Source: Kushneria konosiri (GTDB taxonomy: Bacteria; Pseudomonadota; Gammaproteobacteria; Pseudomonadales; Halomonadaceae). From it: a stretch of 64,000 nt of DNA. The stretch covers positions 3,038,001 to 3,102,000 of the forward strand of contig NZ_CP021323.1 in NCBI RefSeq assembly GCF_002155145.1. Reading direction: 5' to 3'. Within the stretch, counting starts at the first letter, position 1. The number at the start of each line of letters is the position of its first letter. Positions 36,839 to 47,122 of the stretch are shown here, piece by piece. The notes below the pieces were generated by a model, which worked only from the letters and a program-made list of their open reading frames with translations, did no database searches and was not told the origin of the DNA. Position numbers and translations under genes: made by a program.

Positions 36839-38212
36839 ATGGCCATGTTGGGACAGCGTCGTCAGCAGCGATCCGCCACGCGCAAGCGTCTTGAATCACC
36901 GGGGGCCAAACGCGACGACGAAGGCAGTGTCGTGATCGAGCGTCTGGCGCACGATGGGCGCGGTGTAGCGCATGATCGGGAGGGCAAGATCCTTTTTATC
37001 GAGCAGGCGTTGCCCGGTGAAGAAATCGAGGTGGCCATTCATACCCAGCACGGGCGATATGATGAAGGACACGTGCGCCGTGTTCTCAAGGCCTCTGATG
37101 AGCGGGTCACGCCTGGCTGTGCGCATTTTGGTCGTTGTGGAGGGTGCGATCTGCAGCACCAGGCCACTGACGGGCAGCGTCGCCACAAGCAACAGGTGCT
37201 TCGTGAGCATCTGGCGCGTCACGACATTGCCTTGCCTGAACCGCTAACGCTTGCCGGACAGGCGTGGGGGTATCGCCGTCGCGCGCGTCTGGGAGTGCGT
37301 GTTGGGAGTGACGATCGCATCCATATGGGCTACCGGGTGCGGGGGCAGGATCGACTGTTCAACATCGAACAGTGCCCGATTCTTGATCCGCGCCTTGAAG
37401 CGCTGATCGAGCCGCTGCGTGCCCTGATCGAAACCCTTGAGGTGCCGCGGCGTCTGGGACATATCGAGCTGGTGGCCGGAGACGATCACGTCATGATCAC
37501 CCTGCGCCAGCTGCGGCGTGTGCCCGGCGATCTGGCGCGCTGGCAGGCCTTTGCCAGAACGCATGAAATACTTTTGAGCGTTCTTTGTGGTGAAGGGGAT
37601 ACGCCGGTTCTGGAGCGTCTGGATGATTACCCTGACACGTGGCCCCATTATCGTGCCCAGCCCGGAAACGAGGTTTTGAATATCCATGTGCGAAGTGGCG
37701 ATTTTTTGCAGGCCAACGCCGAGGTTAATCATCAGCTGGTAGCGCAGGTGCTGGCATGGGCTGAAGTGAGTGAGGCAATGCCGGTCGTGGATCTTTTTGC
37801 CGGTGTGGGCAATTTTTCGCTGACGCTTGCAGCTGCAGGGGCTCGAGTCATCGCCTACGAAGGTCGGGAATCAATGGTGCAACGCCTGCGCGATAATGCA
37901 GAGGCAGCAGGTGTGTCGGATCATGTTGAAGCACGCCGTGCGGATCTGGCCAGTGCGCCTGCCGGCCTTGAGGACGCCGCGCTTGTCGTGCTTGACCCGC
38001 CGCGCGCCGGTGCTCAGGGGATCTGTCAGTCGCTGGCCGTTAAAGGGCCCTCACGTGTGCTGTATGTGTCCTGTGAGCCGGCCACGCTGGCACGCGATGT
38101 GCATCTTTTAATCAGCGGGGGCTATCGTCTGGTCAGGGCAGCCGTAGCTGACATGTTTCCGCAGACGGCACATCTGGAATCGCTGGTGCTGCTCGAGCGT
38201 CAGCCTACATAA
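36839..38212 (+). CDS. rlmD: 23S rRNA (uracil-1939-C5) methyltransferase
   Basis: A 457-aa SAM-dependent RNA methyltransferase. An N-terminal TRAM domain (about 28-85; VVIERLAHDGRGVAH) is followed by 4Fe-4S ligands Cys94, Cys100 and Cys103 plus the later EQCPILD cysteine. The Rossmann domain has VVDLFAGVGNFSLTLA, LDPPRAGA, and the catalytic cysteine in YVSCEPATLARD. The iron-sulfur set separates RlmD from TrmA. As in E. coli, it lies directly upstream of relA. Confidence 0.95.
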   Translation: MAMLGQRRQQRSATRKRLESPGAKRDDEGSVVIERLAHDGRGVAHDREGKILFIEQALPGEEIEVAIHTQHGRYDEGHVRRVLKASDERVTPGCAHFGRCGGCDLQHQATDGQRRHKQQVLREHLARHDIALPEPLTLAGQAWGYRRRARLGVRVGSDDRIHMGYRVRGQDRLFNIEQCPILDPRLEALIEPLRALIETLEVPRRLGHIELVAGDDHVMITLRQLRRVPGDLARWQAFARTHEILLSVLCGEGDTPVLERLDDYPDTWPHYRAQPGNEVLNIHVRSGDFLQANAEVNHQLVAQVLAWAEVSEAMPVVDLFAGVGNFSLTLAAAGARVIAYEGRESMVQRLRDNAEAAGVSDHVEARRADLASAPAGLEDAALVVLDPPRAGAQGICQSLAVKGPSRVLYVSCEPATLARDVHLLISGGYRLVRAAVADMFPQTAHLESLVLLERQPT

Positions 38213-38236
38213 AAGACATGATGGGAATCGCGTTAC

Positions 38237-40507
38237 ATGGTCAAGGTTCGTGAAGATCAGCCGCTCGATGCCGATGGACGGGTCGATATCACGACCTGGA
38301 TGACACATCTTCAAAGCGAAGTCGCGCTCAAGGACCCGGCCGAGCTTGAACGTGCGTGTCGATTTGCAGCGAAGATCAACCAGGAGGCGGCCAGCCAGCA
38401 GCCTGCCTGGCGTGATATCTACTCCGCCTTTCGTATCGGTCTTGAAATGGCCGATATCCTCAGCGAGCTCAAGCTCGATCAGCAGGCCATTACAGCTGCG
38501 GTTTTGTACCGCAGTGTGCGAGAGGGCCTGACGCGTCTGGAAGTCATTGAGCGCGAGTTTGGAGCAGAGGTCTCAAGGTTGATCGACGGTGTACTGCGCA
38601 TGGCGGCCATCTCGCAGTTGCAGGCGCCGGATCATCAGGGCATGACCCAGCACAATCAGCAGGAAAATCTGCGCAAGATGCTGGTGGCCATGGTCGATGA
38701 TGTTCGAGTCGCCCTGATCAAGATTGCCGAGCGCACCAGCATGTTGCGTCAGGTCAAGGATGGCTCGCGTGAGCGGGCTCTGCGGGTGGCACGCGAGGTC
38801 TTTGATATCTATGCGCCTCTGGCGCATCGGTTGGGCATCGGTCAGATCAAGTGGGAGCTGGAAGACCTTTCCTTTCGTTACCTGCATGAAAGCGATTACA
38901 AGACCATTGCCAAACAGCTGGCGGAGAAGCGGCTGGATCGCAACCGTTACATTCACGATGTCGTGGATACCCTGAAGCGTCTTCTCGAGGCGCAAAACAT
39001 CACACGCTATGACCTGTCCGGACGTGCCAAGCACATCTATTCGATCTGGCGAAAGATGAAGCGCAAGCACATCGATTTTTCACAGGTCTATGATGTGCGT
39101 GCCGTTCGGGTGCTTGTTCCCGAGGTGACCGATTGCTACACGGTACTGGGCATCGTGCACTCGCTCTGGCATCACGTGCCCAACGAGTTTGATGACTATA
39201 TCGCCAACCCCAAGAAAAATGGTTATCAATCCCTGCACACGGCAGTTTTCGGCCCGGAAGGCAAGGTGCTGGAAATCCAGATTCGAACCTTTGCCATGCA
39301 TGAGGACGCCGAGCTTGGTGTATGCGCGCACTGGCGCTACAAGGGCACCGATGTCGACTCCAAGAGTCGCAGCTATGAGCAAAAGATTGCCTGGCTGCGT
39401 CAGGTGCTTGAGTGGCAGGAAGAGGTCGGTGAGCTTACCGACCTGACCGAAGGGCTCAACTCCGATATCGCCCCGGATCGCATCTACGTCTTTACGCCCG
39501 ATGGTCATGTCATTGATTTGCCGCGGGTGGCCACACCGATCGACTTTGCCTACCGCGTCCATACGGAGGTCGGTCATCACTGTCGTGGCGCCAAGGTGGA
39601 TGGTCGCATCGTGCCGCTGACCTATCGTTTGAAGACCGGCCAGCAGGTAGAAATTCTCAATGCCACCAAGGGTGGGCCAAGCCGAGACTGGCTCAATCCC
39701 TCGCTTGGATATGTATGCACCTCCCGGGCCCGTGCCAAGATCCAGTCCTGGTTCAAGCAGCAGGCGCGAGAACAAAACGAAGAAGAAGGGCGGGTTCTGC
39801 TGGAGCGTGAGTTTCGTCGTCTTGATCTCGAGCGTCTGGATCGCGCGCGCCTGGCTCAGTCGGTCAATTACAACAATCCAGAGGACATGTACGCCGCGAT
39901 TGGTGCCGGCGATCTGCGAATCGGGCAGGTGCTTTCCCAGGCGCAGCACCTTTTTGGTGAAACCGAAGACGTTGATGAGCTGGATCGTCTGCTCGCCCGT
40001 CCACGTCGTCAGGGCGTACGAGAGAATACCGATACCATCACCGTGCTGGGGGTCGGCAATCTCAAGACCCAGATGGCGAACTGCTGTCATCCTGTCCCCG
40101 GCGATGACATCGTGGGCTTTATCACTCAGGGACGGGGTGTGACCGTTCATCGTCAGGACTGCCCCAATATACTGCAGCTTCAAAGTGATGAGCCGGCCCG
40201 TATTGTCCAGGTCGAATGGGGACAGCAGCAGCCGATCCAGTATCCGGTCGATATTGAAATCAAGGCCTGGGATCGCTCCAATCTGCTGCGCGATGTGACC
40301 GGCATCCTCTCCAATGAAAAGGTCAACGTGCTGGGGGTCAATACGTCGACCAATCGTGATGACCATATGGCGACACTGAAAATCACGCTGGAAGTATCCG
40401 GTCTTGATGCACTGTCAAAGGTGATCAACCGGATCGGTCAGTTGACCAATGTGACCGATATTCGTCGGCTGCGTCAGGGCGGTGGCAGCCTGCAGGACCC
40501 CCTGTAG
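38237..40507 (+). CDS. relA: GTP pyrophosphokinase RelA
   Basis: A 756-aa ribosome-associated (p)ppGpp synthetase of the stringent response. The N-terminal HD domain is degenerate (no intact HD box in the YRSVREGLTRLEVIEREFG region), so hydrolase activity is unlikely. The synthetase domain has YDVRAVRVLVPEVTDCY and the EFDDYIANPKKNGYQSLHT box; EFDD rather than RFKD is typical of RelA. TGS (VFTPDGHVIDLPRVATPIDF), zinc-finger (NCCHPVPGDDIVGF) and ACT domains follow. It starts 24 bases after rlmD and ends close to mazG. Confidence 0.97.
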   Translation: MVKVREDQPLDADGRVDITTWMTHLQSEVALKDPAELERACRFAAKINQEAASQQPAWRDIYSAFRIGLEMADILSELKLDQQAITAAVLYRSVREGLTRLEVIEREFGAEVSRLIDGVLRMAAISQLQAPDHQGMTQHNQQENLRKMLVAMVDDVRVALIKIAERTSMLRQVKDGSRERALRVAREVFDIYAPLAHRLGIGQIKWELEDLSFRYLHESDYKTIAKQLAEKRLDRNRYIHDVVDTLKRLLEAQNITRYDLSGRAKHIYSIWRKMKRKHIDFSQVYDVRAVRVLVPEVTDCYTVLGIVHSLWHHVPNEFDDYIANPKKNGYQSLHTAVFGPEGKVLEIQIRTFAMHEDAELGVCAHWRYKGTDVDSKSRSYEQKIAWLRQVLEWQEEVGELTDLTEGLNSDIAPDRIYVFTPDGHVIDLPRVATPIDFAYRVHTEVGHHCRGAKVDGRIVPLTYRLKTGQQVEILNATKGGPSRDWLNPSLGYVCTSRARAKIQSWFKQQAREQNEEEGRVLLEREFRRLDLERLDRARLAQSVNYNNPEDMYAAIGAGDLRIGQVLSQAQHLFGETEDVDELDRLLARPRRQGVRENTDTITVLGVGNLKTQMANCCHPVPGDDIVGFITQGRGVTVHRQDCPNILQLQSDEPARIVQVEWGQQQPIQYPVDIEIKAWDRSNLLRDVTGILSNEKVNVLGVNTSTNRDDHMATLKITLEVSGLDALSKVINRIGQLTNVTDIRRLRQGGGSLQDPL

Positions 40508-40537
40508 ACAGTGTTTTCAGTGCAAAAGGGTAATTTG

Positions 40538-41368
40538 ATGGAAGCATCACCGCGCTACACGCTGGATGATTTATTACTGCTGATGCGGGTACTTCGAGAT
40601 CCGCAGCAAGGATGCCCCTGGGATGTGACCCAGCACTGGGATTCGATCGTCCCCCACACGCTTGAGGAAGCTCACGAGGTCGCTGATGCCATCGAGCGGC
40701 GCGCCTTTGACGAGCTGCCCGGTGAGCTGGGCGATCTGCTGTTTCAAATCGTCTACTACGCCCAGTTTGGTAGCGAGGAAGGGCGCTTTGATTTTTACGA
40801 TGTGGTGGATGTATTGACCACCAAGATGATTGCTCGCCATCCGCACGTGTTTCCAGAGGGACATCTCGGTTCGCGCCGTCAGGATGTGGCAGCGGCCGAT
40901 GTAGATACTTCCGAGGTCGGGCAGCGCTGGGAGCGTCGCAAGGCTGACGAGCGCAAGGCGCGTGAGGCAAGATCTCTGCTTGATGATATTCCGCTGGCAC
41001 TACCGGCGCTGTCACGAGCAGGCAAGCTTTCAAGCCGTGCCGCACGAGCGGGTTTTGACTGGCCGGACCATCGTGGTGCCCTGGAGAAGGTGCGAGAAGA
41101 ACTGGCCGAGCTCGAAGTCGAGATTGAGGCCGGCCATCAGGAAAACATGAGCGCCGAGCTGGGGGATCTTTTGTTCGCAATGGTCAACCTGGCGCGTCAT
41201 CTGGACATCGATCCGGAGCAGGCACTGCGCGGTACCGGAAAGCGTTTTGAAAGTCGTTTTCGTCACCTTGAAAATGCCGTGCAGGCCAGTGGCCAGGCCA
41301 TTGGTGATACCGATCTCGATACCCTGGAGCGTCACTGGCAGGACGCCAAACGCATTGAGCGCGAATAG
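40538..41368 (+). CDS. mazG: nucleoside triphosphate pyrophosphohydrolase MazG
   Basis: A 276-aa all-alpha NTP pyrophosphohydrolase with two MazG domains. The first has CPWDVTQHWDSIVPHTLEEA and ELPGELGDLLFQIVYYAQ; the second, from about residue 170, has WPDHRGALEKVREELAELE and ELGDLLFAMVNLARHL. In E. coli MazG hydrolyses dNTPs and can lower ppGpp, which suits its place after relA. No mazEF toxin pair lies between them here. The ATG at 40538 is preferred over the GTG at 40511. Confidence 0.96.
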   Translation: MEASPRYTLDDLLLLMRVLRDPQQGCPWDVTQHWDSIVPHTLEEAHEVADAIERRAFDELPGELGDLLFQIVYYAQFGSEEGRFDFYDVVDVLTTKMIARHPHVFPEGHLGSRRQDVAAADVDTSEVGQRWERRKADERKAREARSLLDDIPLALPALSRAGKLSSRAARAGFDWPDHRGALEKVREELAELEVEIEAGHQENMSAELGDLLFAMVNLARHLDIDPEQALRGTGKRFESRFRHLENAVQASGQAIGDTDLDTLERHWQDAKRIERE

Positions 41369-41484
41369 CCATCATGACTCGTTAGCGCCTTCGACTTTGG
41401 TCGCAAGTCATTGTTGTAGTGTTGTTGTTGTCTCTCGTCCGCGTCAGGCTCTTGCTTCCTGTCATGAGCCTCGCGGAGTCTTTC

Positions 41485-44208
41485 ATGCAACACGTTTCTT
41501 CTTCTGCCCCTGAAGGTACCTCTTCAGGGGAGGTTCCCAATAACGATAATGCGCTGGAAGACAATGTGCTTCATGCCTCCCTGCGTGAGCATGTGCGTCT
41601 GCTCGGCGACAGTCTGGGACACACCATTGCCGATGATCTGGGCACCGATTTTGTTGACCAGATCGAGAAAATTCGGGCACTGGCCAAGCAGGGGCGCAAG
41701 GATGCCGGTGCCCGTGCTGAACTGATCGACTATCTGCGTGCGCTTCCAGAGGAGCGCATGCTGCCGGTGACGCGGGCCTTTAATCAGTTCCTCAATCTTG
41801 CCAACCTGGCCGAGCAGCACTATCGCGGTCGCTTTCGGCGAGTCGAGGATTACCGCCCCGGCACTCAGCCACGCCTGGATGAGCTGCTCGAGCGTCTGAC
41901 CAGGGAAGGGCATGATGGAGAAGCGCTTCTCGAACGGATTGCCTCGATGCGCATCGAGCTTGTCATGACGGCGCATCCGACCGAGGTGGTCAGACGAACC
42001 CTGATTCGCAAATACGATGCCATCAATCTCTGTCTGGCAGAGATCAACGGCAGCGAAGAATATCCCGAGCGTTTGGAGCAGCTCCAGGGTCGGCTGAATG
42101 AGCTGGTCAGTCAGGCCTGGCACACCAGCGAAATACGGGCTGAACGGCCGACGCCGGTCGATGAGGCCCGCTGGGGGCTGGCGGTGATCGAGCAGTCGCT
42201 TTGGCAGGCCGTACCGACCTTCTATCGTGAGCTGGATCAGATGCTGCTGGCGCGTGCAGGCCGCAGACTACCGCTGGAAGCCGCGCCCATCCGGTTTGCC
42301 TCGTGGATGGGCGGCGACCGTGATGGTAATCCCAATGTCACCTCAAAAGTGACCCGCGAAGTACTGCTGCTCGAGCGCCATCGTGCGGCAGAAAGCTTCC
42401 GGCGTGACGTTCAACAGCTGCGCCTTGAACTGTCGATGTGGAAGGCCACCCCCGAGCTGATCGAACTGGCCGGCGGACCCTGCCCGGAACCCTATCGCAA
42501 GGTGCTCAGCGATCTTGAGCAGCGTCTGGCAGCAACCCGTGACAAGGCTCAGATGATCTGGGAAGGGCACGGCTGGAGCGGCGAGCGACCCACGGTGGAC
42601 ACCCGCGAAGCCCTGCAGGCGCCACTGGAAGCCTGTTACCACTCACTGATGGCCTGTGGCCTTGATGTAATCGCCAACGGGGCGCTGCTGGACACGCTAC
42701 GCCGCGTGGCGTGTTTCGGCACCACCATGACCCGTCTGGATATCCGTCAGGAGTCCACGCGCCATACGCAGGTGTTCGAAGAGCTGACCCAGTATCTGGG
42801 GCTGGGCAACTACGCCGAATGGGATGAGTCCGCCCGCCGCGAATTTCTGCTCAAGGAGCTGGGGTCGCCGCGTCCGCTGATTCCGTCAAAATGGCCCTGC
42901 TCGGATGAGGTACGAGAGGTGCTCGATACCTTTGAGGTGATCGGCTCCGAATACAGCGAAGCGCTGGGCTCCTATGTCATTTCCATGGCCGGTCAGGCCA
43001 GTGACGTGCTGGCCGTGGCGCTGCTCATGAAGGCGGTTGGCGGCCGGGTCAGCCTGCCCATTTCCCCGCTTTTTGAAACGCTGGACGATCTGGATCGTGC
43101 CGGCCACGTCATCAACGACCTGTTGGGCATGCCGGAGTATCAGGCACTGATCGATGCTCGCCAGGAAGTCATGATTGGCTACTCGGATTCGGCCAAGGAT
43201 GCCGGGCAGCTGGCGGCCGCCTGGGCGCAGTATCGTGCTCAGGAACGCCTGGTGAATGTGTGTCATGAGCATGGTGTGACGCTGACGCTGTTCCACGGCC
43301 GTGGCGGCACGGTGGGCCGTGGGGGCGGCCCGGCGCATGCGGCCATCCTCTCCCAGCCTCCCGGCTCGGTTCAGGGCAGTCTGCGCGTTACCGAGCAGGG
43401 CGAGATGATTCGCTTCAAGTTCGGCCAGCCTCGAATTGCCGTACGCTCGATGGAGATCTATCTCAGCGCCGTACTTGAAGCCACGCTGCTGCCGCCGATC
43501 GAGCCGAAGCAGGAGTGGCGCGAGGAAATGGATCATCTCGCCGCACGCGCCCATCAGGTGTATTCGGGAATCGTGCGGGAAGATCCAGCCTTTGTGCCCT
43601 ATTTCCGCTCCGTGACGCCGGAGACGGCGCTGTCCGGTCTGCCGCTCGGATCACGTCCGGCCAAGCGTCGCGCAACGGGTGGCGTTGAAACGCTCAGAGC
43701 CATCCCCTGGATATTTGCCTGGACGCAAACGCGTTTGATGCTGCCGGCATGGCTGGGCAGCGATGCTGCCTTTGCCGAGCGCAGTGACAGTGAAGAAGGC
43801 ATGGCGCGTCTACGTGAGATGATGAACGAGTGGCCTTTCTTTGGCACTTTCCTGGATATGCTCGAAATGCTTTTGGCCAAGGCTGATGCCGACATCAATG
43901 CCTACTACGAAGAGCGTCTGATCGAGGATGAAAACTCCAGGGCGCTGGGCACTTCCTTGCGTGAGCGTCTGGAAGGGCTTGAGGCCACACTGTTGCGCAT
44001 TCGTCAGCAGGATCATCTGCTTGAACATGCGCCGCTGATTCGCCAGGCCGTCGATGTGCGCAATCCCTACATTGACCCTTTACACGGCCTGCAGGCTGAA
44101 CTGCTGTACCGAAGCCGTGAGCATGAAGGGGCAATATCACCGGATCTTCAGCGCGCCTTGATGGTGACCATGGCAGGCATTTCAGCCGGGCTTCGCAATA
44201 CCGGATAG
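41485..44208 (+). CDS. ppc: phosphoenolpyruvate carboxylase
   Basis: A 907-aa anaplerotic enzyme that makes oxaloacetate from PEP and bicarbonate. Active-site blocks: VMTAHPTEVVRRTL, GGDRDGNPNVT, GYSDSAKDAG, FHGRGGTVGRGGGP and the AILSQPPGSVQG loop; the C-terminal RNTG end is conserved. GGAG lies 6 bases before the ATG at 41485. Upstream in-frame starts (41419, 41464) would add a hydrophobic stretch not expected in this cytosolic enzyme. A 116-base gap separates it from mazG. Confidence 0.96.
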   Translation: MQHVSSSAPEGTSSGEVPNNDNALEDNVLHASLREHVRLLGDSLGHTIADDLGTDFVDQIEKIRALAKQGRKDAGARAELIDYLRALPEERMLPVTRAFNQFLNLANLAEQHYRGRFRRVEDYRPGTQPRLDELLERLTREGHDGEALLERIASMRIELVMTAHPTEVVRRTLIRKYDAINLCLAEINGSEEYPERLEQLQGRLNELVSQAWHTSEIRAERPTPVDEARWGLAVIEQSLWQAVPTFYRELDQMLLARAGRRLPLEAAPIRFASWMGGDRDGNPNVTSKVTREVLLLERHRAAESFRRDVQQLRLELSMWKATPELIELAGGPCPEPYRKVLSDLEQRLAATRDKAQMIWEGHGWSGERPTVDTREALQAPLEACYHSLMACGLDVIANGALLDTLRRVACFGTTMTRLDIRQESTRHTQVFEELTQYLGLGNYAEWDESARREFLLKELGSPRPLIPSKWPCSDEVREVLDTFEVIGSEYSEALGSYVISMAGQASDVLAVALLMKAVGGRVSLPISPLFETLDDLDRAGHVINDLLGMPEYQALIDARQEVMIGYSDSAKDAGQLAAAWAQYRAQERLVNVCHEHGVTLTLFHGRGGTVGRGGGPAHAAILSQPPGSVQGSLRVTEQGEMIRFKFGQPRIAVRSMEIYLSAVLEATLLPPIEPKQEWREEMDHLAARAHQVYSGIVREDPAFVPYFRSVTPETALSGLPLGSRPAKRRATGGVETLRAIPWIFAWTQTRLMLPAWLGSDAAFAERSDSEEGMARLREMMNEWPFFGTFLDMLEMLLAKADADINAYYEERLIEDENSRALGTSLRERLEGLEATLLRIRQQDHLLEHAPLIRQAVDVRNPYIDPLHGLQAELLYRSREHEGAISPDLQRALMVTMAGISAGLRNTG

Positions 44209-44412
44209 GCCTGGCAAGAGAGGCAACGACACGAAAGGCGAAGAAAGAATTGTGTCGTTGGCCTTGAAAAGACAGCGTTGGCGCCTAATGTCTTATAGGA
44301 CGCACGCGGAGGTGGTCAGCCGCCTCATTGTGTCCTCAACTTTCATGACGATTGCAGGGAGAAATGCAGTCGTCGGTTTAAACCCGCTCAGCGAGCGAAA
44401 AGGAGTTTGACC
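44209..44412 (+). other. ppc-sodA intergenic region with long stem-loop
   Basis: A 204-base gap. It contains a perfect 9-base stem CAACGACAC / GTGTCGTTG (44224-44232 and 44252-44260) around a purine-rich 19-base loop, extended outward by near-complementary AGG/CCT. There is no T run. A smaller hairpin with stem GAGGTGG / CCGCCTC lies near 44310-44327. No clear promoter hexamers or Fur box were found. Confidence 0.45.
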
Positions 44413-45045
44413 ATGGCTTATAAGCTTCCCGAACTGCCCTATGCATTTGATGCACTCGAACCCCATATCGATGCGCAGACGATGGAAATTCACCATGGCA
44501 AGCATCACAACACCTATGTGACCAATGCAAACGCTGCGCTGGAAAAGATTCCTGAAGATCTGGCAGGTCTCGAAGCGTCCGAACTGCTCAAGCAGCTCGA
44601 CCGCGTTCCCGAAGAGCAGCGCACGGCGCTTCGCAACAACGCCGGCGGTCATGCCAACCATTCCCTGTTCTGGGAAATCCTGACGCCCAACGCACGGGGT
44701 CTGAAGGAATTCCCGACGCTGATGAACGACATCGAAAAGACGTTCGGTAGCGTTGAAGCCTTTGCCGAGAAGTTTGAAACTGCCGCCAAGGGTCGTTTCG
44801 GTTCTGGCTGGGCATGGCTGGTGGTCAAAAACGGCAAGCTGGACATCGTGTCCACTGCCAATCAGGACAACCCGGTCTCTTCCTCTGCCTACGGTGGCTG
44901 TGACGCCACGCCGATTCTGGGCGTGGACGTATGGGAGCATGCCTACTACCTGAACTATCAGAACCGTCGTCCGGACTACCTCAAGGCGTTCTGGAATGTC
45001 GTGAACTGGGCAGAAGTCGAAAAGCGCTACAACGCTGCCAAATAA
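44413..45045 (+). CDS. sodA: superoxide dismutase, manganese type
   Basis: A 210-aa cytoplasmic enzyme that converts superoxide to oxygen and peroxide. Metal ligands are His27, His83, Asp172 and His176 (DVWEHAYY). [10 protein letters not shown] and Gln151 in STANQD are marks of the manganese type, whereas iron enzymes have Gln earlier in the chain. Overall likeness is to E. coli SodA rather than SodB; cambialistic use of iron cannot be excluded. AGGAG precedes the ATG at 44413, and a strong terminator follows. Confidence 0.93.
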   Translation: MAYKLPELPYAFDALEPHIDAQTMEIHHGKHHNTYVTNANAALEKIPEDLAGLEASELLKQLDRVPEEQRTALRNNAGGHANHSLFWEILTPNARGLKEFPTLMNDIEKTFGSVEAFAEKFETAAKGRFGSGWAWLVVKNGKLDIVSTANQDNPVSSSAYGGCDATPILGVDVWEHAYYLNYQNRRPDYLKAFWNVVNWAEVEKRYNAAK

Positions 45046-45079
45046 GCACGTGTCGCGCTGACAGAGTGTTCTGTCTGAT

Positions 45080-45112
45080 ACCCGCATCAGCGATGGCTGA
45101 TGCGGGTTTTTT
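45080..45112 (+). terminator. intrinsic terminator after sodA
   Basis: Perfect 12-base stem ACCCGCATCAGC / GCTGATGCGGGT, loop GATG, then TTTTTT. A small hairpin GACAGA/TCTGTC (45059-45074) precedes it. Confidence 0.93.
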
Positions 45113-45162
45113 AATGGCCTGAACCACTGATAAAGACAGACACTCTGATCAGACCGTTGAAG

Positions 45163-47121
45163 TCAGGAGGTGGTATTGCCGGCTTTTGAGGTGCTTTTTC
45201 CGGTGCGCTTGCGCGAGCCCGAGGAGGTTCGCCTGGTGGCCTTGCCCCGGCGGGTGGTGGCTTTCTTACGACCGGTACTCGCCTGTGGCTGTTCGCCGCC
45301 GGCCTGCTGCATGGCGCAGGCAAGGCGTGCGGCATCAACGTCGCTGACCAGCGTTTTGAGCTCACCTGCCATATCATTGAGAAAGGCGCTCAGCGAATCG
45401 TTGCCTTCCCGGACGCGTGAGAGTCGCTGTTCCCAGAGTGCTGTTCGCTCGGGGCCGGAGAGGCTCTCCGGCAGGGCATCGATCAGCCCGCGGCCTCGTC
45501 GTGTGGCGCGGATGGTGCCTGACTGTCGGTATACGTAGTCGCGACTTAACAGTGTCTCGATCATGCTGGCGCGGGTGGCCTCGGTTCCCAGCCCGTCCGT
45601 CTCCTTGAGTGTGGCCCGAACCGCATTGTCGGTGACATAGCGCGCCACATGGGTCATGGCATTGATTAAACTGGCGTCGGTGAAGGGCTCGGGCGGGCGC
45701 GTCTGGCGGGTTTGTACCTCGCACTGAGTCACCCGGGCGCTATCTCCCTGCGTCATGGCCGGCAGGATGGCATCTTCATCGGGCGTATTGAACAGCACAC
45801 GCCAGCCCGGCTGCAGGATTTCACGGCCTTTGGTCATGAAGCACTCTTTCAGGGCGACCAGCGTGACGCGAGTATCCCGATACTCAAAGGCTGGATAAAA
45901 CTGGGCCAGTACATTGCGCGCCACCAGCGTATAGACGTTTTGCTCCTCTCTGCTCAGGGTTTGCCAGCGCGGCGTCTGGCCGGTGGGGGCAATGGCGTGG
46001 TGGGCACCAATCTTCTTGTCGTTGAAGGCGCGCGACTTTTGTGCGGTATCGATGCCGGCATGCCAGTGCTCGAGCGTGTCGTCGCCCTGACAGGCGTTTT
46101 GCAGTGTGGTGCCGACGCCCTTGAGATAATCGCCTGGCAGGTAGCGACAGTCCGAGCGCGGGTAGGTAATCAGGCGATGTCGCTCATACAGGCGCTGGGC
46201 GCAGTCGAGCACGGATTGAGCCGACATTTTGTAGCGTCGGGCCGCATCGATCTGAAGCGTTGAAAGCGAATAGGGCAGCGGTGCGCTCTGCCTTTGATGT
46301 TTCTGCTCGACCGCCTGAATGACGGCAGGCTGATCGGGCAATCTTGCCGCCAGCGCCCGGGCGGGTTCGGCGTCCAGAAGACGTCCCTGATCATCCTGAC
46401 GGTGTTGATCGCCCGGTTGCCACCAGGCGCGGACAATGCCGTGGCGAGTCTCGAAATCCGCCCATAGCGGATAGAAATCTACCGGCTGAAACTCTTCGAT
46501 GGTTCTGTCACGGCGTACGATCAGCCCGAGCAACGGTGTCTGCACGCGTCCGATGGAGAGTACACCCTTGAGGCCGGCCTGCTGACCGGTCACCGTCCAG
46601 GCCCGGGTCAGGTTGATACCATACAGCCAGTCTGCCCTCGATCGGGTCAGTGCGGCCTGATAGAGCGGCTGGAATCGGGCATTGTCCTCGAGCGATTGCC
46701 AGGCGCGCTTGACGGCCGGCGTGTTCATGTCGCTGATCAACAGGCGCTCGACCGGCCCCTTCCAGCCCAGATATTCAATGGTTTCCTGCACCAGCAACTG
46801 GCCTTCGCGGTCGGGGTCGCCGGCGTGGATGATCCTGTCGGCGGACTTGACCAGACGGCGCAGGATGGCCAGCTGACCTCGCGCTTTCGGGCGGGGCACC
46901 AGCTTCCATTGGGTGGGAATTATCGGGAGGTCATCCAGTCGCCAGCGCTTTAAGCGCTCGTCATAGGCTTCCGGGGCCGCCTGCTCGAGCAGATGGCCAA
47001 AGCACCAGCTGACCGTAATGTCGGGGCTGATCAATGCGCCTTCCGACTGGCTGAAGCGCCCGGGTAGTGCCGAGGCAATGGCGCGACCCAGTGACGGCTT
47101 TTCGGCAATAATCAGTTGCAT
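45163..47121 (-). CDS. topB: DNA topoisomerase III
   Basis: A 652-aa type IA topoisomerase that decatenates DNA. The Toprim domain (MQLIIAEKPSLGRAIASAL, HAGDPDREGQLL) is followed by the cleavage domain with catalytic Tyr320 in LITYPRSDCRYLP. The last about 40 residues are a basic Lys/Arg/Ser/Thr tail (KKATTRRGKATRRTSSGSRK) without zinc fingers, like other TopB proteins. Its start is one base after the stop of the upstream membrane-protein gene (TGACATG), so the two are coupled. Confidence 0.95.
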   Translation of the reverse strand: MQLIIAEKPSLGRAIASALPGRFSQSEGALISPDITVSWCFGHLLEQAAPEAYDERLKRWRLDDLPIIPTQWKLVPRPKARGQLAILRRLVKSADRIIHAGDPDREGQLLVQETIEYLGWKGPVERLLISDMNTPAVKRAWQSLEDNARFQPLYQAALTRSRADWLYGINLTRAWTVTGQQAGLKGVLSIGRVQTPLLGLIVRRDRTIEEFQPVDFYPLWADFETRHGIVRAWWQPGDQHRQDDQGRLLDAEPARALAARLPDQPAVIQAVEQKHQRQSAPLPYSLSTLQIDAARRYKMSAQSVLDCAQRLYERHRLITYPRSDCRYLPGDYLKGVGTTLQNACQGDDTLEHWHAGIDTAQKSRAFNDKKIGAHHAIAPTGQTPRWQTLSREEQNVYTLVARNVLAQFYPAFEYRDTRVTLVALKECFMTKGREILQPGWRVLFNTPDEDAILPAMTQGDSARVTQCEVQTRQTRPPEPFTDASLINAMTHVARYVTDNAVRATLKETDGLGTEATRASMIETLLSRDYVYRQSGTIRATRRGRGLIDALPESLSGPERTALWEQRLSRVREGNDSLSAFLNDMAGELKTLVSDVDAARLACAMQQAGGEQPQASTGRKKATTRRGKATRRTSSGSRKRTGKSTSKAGNTTS

Positions 47122-47122
47122 G

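Noticed and set aside
39080-40366. 428-codon minus-strand frame inside relA
   Set aside because: Opposite to intact synthetase, TGS and ACT domains; no ribosome site or known domain.
41405-41435. GTTGTTGTTG-like repeat before ppc
   Set aside because: Too short and imperfect to call a repeat or phase-variable tract.
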